From Bacillota bacterium (GTDB lineage Bacteria > Bacillota > Negativicutes > Sporomusales > Sporomusaceae), in assembly GCA_023388195.1 (NCBI GenBank), contig JAEWGR010000097.1, positions 1 to 38,197 of the forward strand: 38,197 nucleotides of DNA, read 5' to 3'. Shown piece by piece: positions 32,200-38,197 of the stretch (position 1 is the stretch's first letter; every line of letters begins with the position of its first letter). Under the pieces are notes generated by a model. That model searched no databases and had not been told where the DNA came from. It saw nothing but the letters and a program-made list of their open reading frames with translations. The translations under genes and the position numbers were made by a program.

Positions 32200-33297
32200 C
32201 TATTTTTGACCGGCGTACGCCAGTATCCTGGCCAGTGTCCTGTCGTACAGGGCATCAACGCCGCTAAAATCAATATTGGGCACATAATAACCTTCCAGCC
32301 GGTCATGCAGTTTTTTGGCCTCTTTAATATAGGCTCCGGCCTTGCCAAACAGCTCCCAGAATACAGTGCGGTCATAAGCGGTTACCGGCTCTGCCTGCTG
32401 TAACATCTCCTGGTCAAGGCAGTCGGCCATGTCGATAATGGCCGTAGTACCGCGGGTGGAATGATTATGAGGGGGGACAGAGGTAGTCAGTGCGGTATTT
32501 AATGCCGGGATGATGATATGCTCCACTTTCCGCGGATCAAGCGGACAATGATAGGTTTCGATATCCAGCCCCCTCACGCTGGCGGCGGCGGCCACCTTAG
32601 CCAGCAGGGTGGCTTTGCCGGTACCGGGAGGACCTGTCAGGACATAGCGGCTTGCCAGGCCGGAGGCGATAGAATCAATGTAATTTACCGGACCGTCCGG
32701 GGTGATGGCTGAAGCGAATAATTTGCGATTTCTGCCGTGCCCTACCGTGGTTACACCGGCAAACAGGCTATCGATAAGCTCTGCTGCTTTCCGGTTGGCC
32801 AGCGTATAATCCAGCGCCTCGTTGTTTGCGGCTTCCCAGTCGTCATATATTGCTTTGGCGGCTTGCAGCAGCCGGTAGGCACGCTGGAAACGCCTGCTGA
32901 TTTCTTTAGTACAGGCCAGAATAGCCGCTTTATTGTTTATCAGGCTGCTTTCGAGCCAGTATTCGCCCAAGTTGAGGACTTCATCAACACAGCCCGGGTG
33001 CTTTGGATCAACAATATGGGGCGCCGTGCCGTCGATAAGAGCGATGTCCAGTGCCGGAATGACCAAACCATCCAAAGAATCGGGGTCACTGGAGCAGTGA
33101 TGGTGTTCAACCGCAAATCCACGTTCGGTCATTGCCTGACTGATTCTTTTCATAAACGTTGATTTACCGGTCCCGGGTCCGCCTTTCAGTAAGAAAATCC
33201 GTACCGCGTCAGCAGTGATTACATGATCGTAGTAGGAGAAAAAACCCTGCGGGGTATTGCCGCCGGGAAACATGTGCCTGATCTTGCCTTCAGCCAT
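32200..33297 (-). CDS. Twin P-loop ATPase (PRK06851-type)
   Basis: A 365-residue protein built from two related P-loop halves. Half 1 has GGPGTGKST (39-47) and HHHCSSDPDSLDGLVIPALDIALIDGTAPH. Half 2 has TGPPGTGKAT (about 218-227) and TYHCPLDPRKVEHIIIPALNTALTT. The repeated pattern C-x(2,3)-D-P...IPALxxAL shows an internal duplication. The family is common in Firmicutes and has no assigned function; ATP binding is clear. GGGAGG lies about 8 nt upstream of the start. It is the last gene of a minus-strand run, divergent from the activase gene. Confidence 0.8.
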   Translation of the reverse strand: MAEGKIRHMFPGGNTPQGFFSYYDHVITADAVRIFLLKGGPGTGKSTFMKRISQAMTERGFAVEHHHCSSDPDSLDGLVIPALDIALIDGTAPHIVDPKHPGCVDEVLNLGEYWLESSLINNKAAILACTKEISRRFQRAYRLLQAAKAIYDDWEAANNEALDYTLANRKAAELIDSLFAGVTTVGHGRNRKLFASAITPDGPVNYIDSIASGLASRYVLTGPPGTGKATLLAKVAAAASVRGLDIETYHCPLDPRKVEHIIIPALNTALTTSVPPHNHSTRGTTAIIDMADCLDQEMLQQAEPVTAYDRTVFWELFGKAGAYIKEAKKLHDRLEGYYVPNIDFSGVDALYDRTLARILAYAGQK

Positions 33298-33401
33298 TTG
33301 CAGCCCTCCCTTTCGCAGCTTTGTAATACTAATATCTTTACTATCATGTGTATGATGCCGGCAGCCTAAGTATATCTTTCCTTTTAGAGGTCATAATACC
33401 A

Positions 33402-34388
33402 ATGTATACCAAGGGAATGGGGGGGATGGTTTTGCTACAGCATGGGGCCTGCTACATGGGTATTGATGTTGGCTCGGTGAGTACGAATATTGCCCTATTG
33501 GACGCCGGTGGACAGGTAGTTGATACTCTGTATATAAGAACCCAGGGACAGCCTATTACCGCTGTGCAGCAGGGGCTTAAGACAATAAAAGAGCGTAACC
33601 GGGAACTTACGGTGCAGGCGATAGGCACGACCGGCAGCGGCCGGCAGCTGGCAGGGGTAATGGTGGGGGCTGATGTTGTAAAAAATGAAATAACAGCGCA
33701 CGCTGTTGCCGCTATGCATGTTGCCCCTGATGTGAAAACAGTGGTTGAGATTGGTGGGCAAGATTCGAAACTGATTATTATTCGTGATGGTATTGTTGTT
33801 GATTTTGCCATGAATACGGTTTGTGCCGCCGGAACCGGTTCTTTTCTGGATCAGCAGGCAGCAAGGCTTAATCTGTCGATACAAGAATTCAGCGGCAAAG
33901 CAATGGCATCAACAACTCCGGTCAGAGTGGCCGGCCGTTGCGCCGTTTTTGCTGAATCGGATATGATTCATAAGCAACAGGCCGGCCACCAGATTTGTGA
34001 TATAGTTAACGGCTTATGCCAAGCCCTGGCCCGTAATTATGTCAATAATGTGGGCAAAGGCAAAGAGATTAAAGGCCCCATACTGTTTCAAGGGGGCGTG
34101 GCCGCCAACCAGGGAATGAAGCGGGCTTTCGAAGAGGTGTTAGGCTGTCAGGTTATTATACCGCCGTATTACAATGTCATGGGGGCGCTTGGCGCTGCCC
34201 TCCTGGCGCAGGAAGCCACTGACGGCAAACAAACCGCCTTCCGGGGGTTTGAAATCATTAATGATAACTACGCGCCGCGCAGCTTTGAGTGTGATGGCTG
34301 TCCTAATATGTGTGAGGTCGTTGAAATCAGCAGGAACAATCAATTGGCCGCGCGCTGGGGTGACCGCTGCGGCAAATGGGGTTGCTAG
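33402..34388 (+). CDS. Acyl-CoA dehydratase activase (HgdC/BcrAD family)
   Basis: An ASKHA-fold ATPase of the type that drives electrons into 2-hydroxyacyl-CoA dehydratases, benzoyl-CoA reductases or double-cubane cluster proteins. It has YMGIDVGSVSTN (18-29), VEIGGQDSKLI, and the two cysteines that hold the intersubunit [4Fe-4S] cluster: C141 in NTVCAAGTGSF and C180 in GRCAVFAESDM. They are 39 apart, as in HgdC (C127, C166). Beyond the activase core, a cysteine-rich tail (CDGCPNMCEV ... GDRCGKWGC) normally sits in the middle of large fused activases. The ATG at 33402 is preceded by GAGGT; 33426 is an alternative. It is followed by two partner genes. Confidence 0.85.
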   Translation: MYTKGMGGMVLLQHGACYMGIDVGSVSTNIALLDAGGQVVDTLYIRTQGQPITAVQQGLKTIKERNRELTVQAIGTTGSGRQLAGVMVGADVVKNEITAHAVAAMHVAPDVKTVVEIGGQDSKLIIIRDGIVVDFAMNTVCAAGTGSFLDQQAARLNLSIQEFSGKAMASTTPVRVAGRCAVFAESDMIHKQQAGHQICDIVNGLCQALARNYVNNVGKGKEIKGPILFQGGVAANQGMKRAFEEVLGCQVIIPPYYNVMGALGAALLAQEATDGKQTAFRGFEIINDNYAPRSFECDGCPNMCEVVEISRNNQLAARWGDRCGKWGC

Positions 34389-34410
34389 TCAAATACGAGG
34401 AGGGTTGGTT

Positions 34411-35325
34411 GTGGAGCCTTTACGTATTGGGGTGCCGCGAGGCCTTTTATATTATGAATATGGAGATCTGTGGCAACATTTTTTTGTTGGGTTAGGGGCC
34501 AGGGTCATTGTATCGGAAGAAACGACAAAGGCCATGCTTACTGCCGGTGGGGTGCTGGGCGAGGTCTGTCTGCCGCTGAAGGTCTATGCCGGTCATGCCG
34601 CCACTCTGGCAGGAAAGGCCGACTGTCTGTTTGTGCCGCGGGTTGTGAGTGTTGCCCGCCAGATGTATACTTGCCCGAAAATGATGGGCTTACCTGATCT
34701 CATCCGGAGCAATATTGCCACTTTGCCGGAGGTTATTGATATCGATGTCAGTCTCCGTCAGCGGCAGGGAAGTTTAGCCGATGCTATATGGCGCCTTGGC
34801 CGCCGGCTGGGCCAGGGGAAAATTGCCAGCCTTGGGGCCTGGTATGGGGCCAGGCGGCAGTCTGCTGTAAAACAGCCTGTAATCAGTAACGGCAAATTAG
34901 CCGCGGGCTTGCGGATTGGCCTGATTGGTCACTCTTATCTGATTCAGGATAAGTTTATCAGTATGAATGCCAAAAACAAACTTACAGCCATGGGGCTGGA
35001 GGTTATTACACCTGATCAGGTGCCGGTACAGCGGGCCCAACTGGCTGCGCTTCATCTCCAGAAAAAAATTTATTGGTCCTATTGTCATCATTTGGCGGGA
35101 ACGGCATTGGCGCTTATTGATGACAAAGCCGTTGACGGCCTGATTTTTATGACTTCCTTTAGCTGTGGGCCGGATTCGATGATCAATGAAATAATCAGGC
35201 GTAAAGCGGAGTCAGGCAGCATTCCGTTTATGCTGCTTAATGTCGAGGAACATACTGCCGAGGCTGGATTTCTAACGCGGTTAGAGGCCTTTACGGACAT
35301 GATCAAACGGAGGAACCGCCGATGA
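34411..35325 (+). CDS. DUF2229 protein (acyl-CoA dehydratase activase-related)
   Basis: A 304-residue protein with the DUF2229 start LRIGVPRGLLYYEYGDLWQHFFVGLGARVIVSE and the cysteines GEVCLPLKVYAGH, QMYTCPKM and SFSCGPDSM, typical of the dehydratase-like moiety that follows activases in fused proteins. Near the end ... SIPFMLLNVEEHTAEAGFLTRLEAF is the last conserved block. The start is the GTG at 34411, 6 nt after GAGGAGGG. It overlaps the next gene by 4 nt (ATGA). Its target cofactor or enzyme is unknown; a cluster-bearing reductase partner is the likeliest role. Confidence 0.75.
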   Translation: MEPLRIGVPRGLLYYEYGDLWQHFFVGLGARVIVSEETTKAMLTAGGVLGEVCLPLKVYAGHAATLAGKADCLFVPRVVSVARQMYTCPKMMGLPDLIRSNIATLPEVIDIDVSLRQRQGSLADAIWRLGRRLGQGKIASLGAWYGARRQSAVKQPVISNGKLAAGLRIGLIGHSYLIQDKFISMNAKNKLTAMGLEVITPDQVPVQRAQLAALHLQKKIYWSYCHHLAGTALALIDDKAVDGLIFMTSFSCGPDSMINEIIRRKAESGSIPFMLLNVEEHTAEAGFLTRLEAFTDMIKRRNRR

Positions 35326-36395
35326 TTGTCACTTTTCCGCATATGGGGCCACTTTATATAACGCTGCAAAGCCTGTTAAGCAATCTCGGCCTGCAAGTAA
35401 TGGCGCCTCCTCCCATCACTAAGAAAACGGTGGAAATCGGTGCCCGGTATGCGCCGGAGACTGCCTGTCTGCCGCTGAAGGTAACGTTAGGCAATTATAT
35501 TGAAGCCCTGGAGGCCGGTGCGGACACGATTGTTACCTGCGGTGGCGTTGGCCCCTGCCGGTTAGGCTATTACGCCCAGGTACAACAGGAGATTCTCTCA
35601 GAACTAAATTATAAATTTAAGATGGTAGTGATTGAGCCTGATGTGTTGCAGGTTATTAAAATAATCCGGCAACTGGCCCCGCGAGCCGGGATGAAGACCT
35701 TGTACCGGGCTTTTACGCTGGCCGGGGCGAAAATGAATGCGCTGGATTTGCTGGGGGACGTGATGCGTGAGGTACGGGCAACGGAAAAGTCACCGGGAGC
35801 AGCAGACCACGTTTATCAGGAGGCGGTCGCCGAAATTGAAGTTGCTTCCGAGCTGGGGGCATTGCCGGACATTTGTGATATGTACCGGGAAAAGCTGTTG
35901 GCATTGGAAAAAAACGGGCAGGTGCCGCTGCGGATTGGGTTGGTAGGCGAAATTTATGTTATGCTGGAGAATTTTGTCAATCTGGATCTGGAACAACGTC
36001 TTGGACGACTGGGGGTCCATGTTTACAGGACAATGTCGCTAACTGATTATGTTCGTACCCATTTATTAAAAAATAAGCCTTATCTGGCAAGGCATAATGA
36101 AATTGCTACAGCGGCAGCACCTTATCTGGGCCATGGTGTCGGCGGCCATGGCCGTAGAAGTATTGGGGCCACTGTGGAAATGGCAAAGCAGGGGTTTGAC
36201 GGTATTTTGCATGTCTTTCCGTTTACCTGTATGCCTGAGGTTATTGCCAAAAATATTTTACATCAAACAAGTAATGATCATAGGATCCCGGTACTGTCCC
36301 TGGCCTTTGACGAGCAATCGGCCGAGGCTGGTGTGGTTACCCGTCTGGAGGCATTTGTTGATCTGCTTACTTATCGGCGACGGTTGCGAATCTAA
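35322..36395 (+). CDS. Second acyl-CoA dehydratase-like/DUF2229-related protein
   Basis: A 357-residue protein resembling the C-terminal part of the large activase/dehydratase fusions. It has TFPHMGPLYITLQSLLSNLG at the start, the cysteine blocks PETACLPLKVTLGNYIEAL and VTCGGVGPCRLGYYAQVQQ, GLVGEIYVMLE in the middle, and HVFPFTCMPE then LSLAFDEQSAEAGVVTRLEAF at the end. Its final block repeats that of the upstream protein, so the two genes are probably ancient duplicates or split halves. Coupled to it by ATGA. A terminator follows at 36400. Confidence 0.72.
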   Translation: MIVTFPHMGPLYITLQSLLSNLGLQVMAPPPITKKTVEIGARYAPETACLPLKVTLGNYIEALEAGADTIVTCGGVGPCRLGYYAQVQQEILSELNYKFKMVVIEPDVLQVIKIIRQLAPRAGMKTLYRAFTLAGAKMNALDLLGDVMREVRATEKSPGAADHVYQEAVAEIEVASELGALPDICDMYREKLLALEKNGQVPLRIGLVGEIYVMLENFVNLDLEQRLGRLGVHVYRTMSLTDYVRTHLLKNKPYLARHNEIATAAAPYLGHGVGGHGRRSIGATVEMAKQGFDGILHVFPFTCMPEVIAKNILHQTSNDHRIPVLSLAFDEQSAEAGVVTRLEAFVDLLTYRRRLRI

Positions 36396-36399
36396 TGAC

Positions 36400-36434
36400 A
36401 AATCCTACCTGAAGGGGTAGGATTTTTGTTTTTT
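36400..36434 (+). terminator. Terminator after the activase cluster
   Basis: AAATCCTACC (36400-36409) and GGTAGGATTT (36416-36425) form a 10-bp perfect stem with a 6-nt loop, followed by TTGTTTTTT. Confidence 0.92.
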
Positions 36435-36524
36435 GTGTAGAATAGTTCTTACTTTGATCTTTTGACAATCGTAATTTTTACAAACAAAGCCTGTGAGGCA
36501 ATCTGTATAACTGAGGTGATTTTG

Positions 36525-36983
36525 ATGCATATTGTACTGGTAGAACCGGAAATTCCCGGCAATACCGGTAATATTGCCAGATTGTGCGCAGCTACCGGCT
36601 GTGAATTGCATCTGGTGAAGCCGCTTGGTTTTTCGATTGAAGACCGGTATTTGAAACGGGCCGGACTTGACTATTGGCATTTGGTCAAAGTGCATGTACA
36701 CGAAAATTTCGACGAGGTACTTGCAGCATATCCCGGCCAGCGAATTTTTTTTAATACAACAAAAGCCAGCCGGTGTCATAGCGAGATTGCGTATCAGGCT
36801 GGGGATTTGCTGGTGTTTGGTAAAGAAACGGCCGGTCTGCCCCAGTCATTGCTGGCAGCTTATCCGGAAAGTTGTATCCGTATTCCGATGCTTGATGAGG
36901 CGCGGTCGCTGAACCTATCCAATGCCGTGGCCGTCGTCGTCTATGAAGCTCTCCGTCAGCAGGGATTTGCGGGGCTTAGATAA
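36525..36983 (+). CDS. trmL: tRNA (cytidine/uridine-34-2'-O)-methyltransferase TrmL
   Basis: A SPOUT (trefoil-knot) methyltransferase that 2'-O-methylates the wobble base of tRNA-Leu. Its 152 residues have HIVLVEPEIPGNTGNIARLC at the start, the knot segments LVFGKETAGLP and IPMLDEARSLNLSNAVAVVVYEALRQ. Length and motifs match TrmL (YibK). The start at 36525 has GAGGTGAT close upstream; the frame could be read from 36462 without a ribosome site. Two genes follow without a terminator, so a transcription unit with the TIM barrel gene is likely. Confidence 0.93.
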   Translation: MHIVLVEPEIPGNTGNIARLCAATGCELHLVKPLGFSIEDRYLKRAGLDYWHLVKVHVHENFDEVLAAYPGQRIFFNTTKASRCHSEIAYQAGDLLVFGKETAGLPQSLLAAYPESCIRIPMLDEARSLNLSNAVAVVVYEALRQQGFAGLR

Positions 36984-37008
36984 GCCCTGCAGGAAAGGGG
37001 ATTGTATA

Positions 37009-37872
37009 ATGTCTGCACAATTCGGATCGGCCGGCAATCCTGACGCCTTCTATGCGGCCGGTTACAAGGCTTCGGCCGATATGCCGGCGTGGCTGGCCGG
37101 TCTGGGGTTACAAGCCTATGAATACCAATGCAGTCGCGGGGTACATGTCGGGCAGGCTACGGCTGAGCTGGTGGGAGAACAGGCTTTACGCCATGGTGTC
37201 AAGCTTAGTATTCATGCCCCCTATTACATAAGTCTGGCTACTGAGGATGAAACAATTGCTATTAATACCCTGCGACACTTTCAGCGGTCACTGGAAGTGG
37301 CAAAATGGATGGGGGCCGACAGAATTGTCTTTCACACTGGCGGGCCGGGTAAAGGCGGGGACCGGCGGCAGGCAATGGAACGGGCTAAGCGTCTGTTTGC
37401 CCAAGTGCTGGATCAGGCGGAACGCCTGGGGCTGACAGGGCCCTTGCTGCTGCCGGAAACGATGGGAAAACAAAATCAATTAGGCTCACTGGCAGAAGTC
37501 CTGGAACTGTGCAAGCTAGCCAATCAGGTTAGGCCGGCTGTGGACTTTGGTCATTTACATACCGTCACCGGCGGCGGGTATCTGACAAAGCAGGAGTTTG
37601 CCGCCGTATTTGATAAAATCGGCGAAACACTGGGCGCCGAGGCTGCCCGGAACCTGCACATTCATTTCAGCCGGATAGAGTTTACCAAAGCCGGTGAGCG
37701 GCGTCACTGGACTTTTGACGATCCTTACGGTCCGCCGCATGAGCCATTGCTGGCAGTGATTGCCGAGCAGGGATACACACCGCGGATTATCTGTGAGTCT
37801 GCCGGCACTCAGGCCCGGGATGCCATAACCATGCAGGAGTTTTATCAGGGGCTGTTGAAAAAAGATTTTTAA
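37009..37872 (+). CDS. AP-endonuclease-2-like TIM barrel protein (Nfo family-like)
   Basis: A 287-residue xylose-isomerase/endonuclease-IV-like TIM barrel. Possible metal ligands sit at the expected strand ends: SIHAPYYISLA, IVFHTGG, LLLPETMG, AVDFGHLHT, LHIHFS and IICESAGTQ. The pattern H..H..E..D-H..H..E fits endonuclease IV, yet the protein is more divergent than classic Nfo and could be a different hydrolase or isomerase. AAAGGGG lies 9 nt before ATG 37009; an upstream frame start at 36922 overlaps trmL and is not used. Confidence 0.75.
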   Translation: MSAQFGSAGNPDAFYAAGYKASADMPAWLAGLGLQAYEYQCSRGVHVGQATAELVGEQALRHGVKLSIHAPYYISLATEDETIAINTLRHFQRSLEVAKWMGADRIVFHTGGPGKGGDRRQAMERAKRLFAQVLDQAERLGLTGPLLLPETMGKQNQLGSLAEVLELCKLANQVRPAVDFGHLHTVTGGGYLTKQEFAAVFDKIGETLGAEAARNLHIHFSRIEFTKAGERRHWTFDDPYGPPHEPLLAVIAEQGYTPRIICESAGTQARDAITMQEFYQGLLKKDF

Positions 37873-37932
37873 TTGTATAAGAACATTAATTCACGCATAA
37901 GATAGATGGTGAATAAAGTGGAGGAATTGGTA

Positions 37933-38197
37933 ATGAGTGTACATGACAAAGCCCATGAACTAGGCCGGGCGCTGCGGACATCGACGGAGTACCAGGCATT
38001 TTTGTCTGCTAAAAAGCAGCTTGACAGTGATGCTTTAGGTAAAAAAATGGTGCAGGAGTTTTTTCAGAAAAAGCTGGCTGCCGAATATGACTTGATGGCT
38101 GGTAACCCGGAAGATAAAGCGAAGTCAGAGGAACTGCAAAAAATGTATGAAATGATTGTTTTGAATCCGCAGGCCCGGGACTTTATTCATGCTCATA
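37933..38197 (+). CDS. YlbF/YmcA family protein, N-terminal part (runs off the window)
   Basis: GGAGG (37920-37924) lies 8 nt before ATG 37933. The visible 88 residues begin MSVHDKAHELGRALRTSTEYQ and continue as long helices to the window end. This helical pattern is that of the YlbF/YmcA/YaaT (com_ylbF) family, which in Bacillus controls RNase Y activity, competence and sporulation. The C-terminus is missing, so which member it is cannot be said. Confidence 0.8.
   Translation, partial: MSVHDKAHELGRALRTSTEYQAFLSAKKQLDSDALGKKMVQEFFQKKLAAEYDLMAGNPEDKAKSEELQKMYEMIVLNPQARDFIHAH

Noticed and set aside
1..38197. CRISPR arrays, tRNA or rRNA genes, IS elements, attachment sites
   Set aside because: I looked for regular repeats, tRNA-like cloverleaf ends, transposase motifs and target-site repeats and found none I can support.

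Overview
This window reads as chromosome from a strictly anaerobic, mid-GC Firmicute. The best guess is a member of the Negativicutes (Sporomusaceae-like). The reasons are strong Shine-Dalgarno sites, sigma-A promoters, T-box control, HydG for [FeFe] hydrogenase, a 2-hydroxyacyl-CoA dehydratase-type activase, a complete molybdopterin set and a sigma-54 promoter. The genus is inferred; there is no rRNA or tRNA gene to anchor it.

Layout. 1-119 is the start of a DEAD-box RNA helicase on the minus strand. 438-2141 is an AT-rich islet with a broken peptidase-C39-like fragment of a type I secretion ATPase and two unknown membrane proteins. 2376-9056 is a plus-strand run: Uup-type ABC-F ATPase, ArsC/Spx-like protein, RecQ, a DUF2157/GDYXXLXY membrane pair and a GIY-YIG protein. 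Then come an FHA-winged-helix protein and a class D beta-lactamase (minus), and YwbE. 11186-12489 (minus) is a DAHP synthase gene behind an aromatic-rich leader peptide and an intrinsic terminator. Threonine aldolase, DctA with a possible small downstream gene, endonuclease III, a short N-acetylglutamate-synthase-like GNAT and a UPF0173 hydrolase follow. 17774-22917 holds the molybdenum cofactor genes mobB, moaA, moaC, a MOSC gene and mogA, interrupted by an unknown gene and a sigma-54-driven iron alcohol dehydrogenase. UvsE, a CBS/DRTGG pyrophosphatase, a TSCPD protein and a hypothetical protein lead to a tyrosine T-box that controls a second DAHP synthase gene and tyrA. The last third has an SGNH hydrolase with FN3-like repeats, hydG with its TM1266-type regulator, a twin-P-loop ATPase, a three-gene activase/DUF2229 cluster, trmL, an AP-endonuclease-2-like TIM barrel protein and the start of a YlbF protein.

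The most striking finding is that the two paralogous DAHP synthase genes use different RNA control logic. The copy at 26689 sits behind a T-box whose specifier reads UAC (Tyr) and is coupled to tyrA. The copy at 12199 sits behind a 40-codon leader peptide with 8 Phe, 2 Tyr and 1 Trp codons. Its leader RNA can form 1:2, 2:3 (antiterminator) and 3:4 (terminator) pairings, as in enterobacterial pheA/trp attenuation. Together these would let total DAHP synthesis respond separately to tyrosine supply and to general aromatic (mostly Phe) supply. Other signals are a sigma-54 promoter with an upstream dyad before the alcohol dehydrogenase, and a possible ribosome-site-sequestering leader before the GNAT gene.
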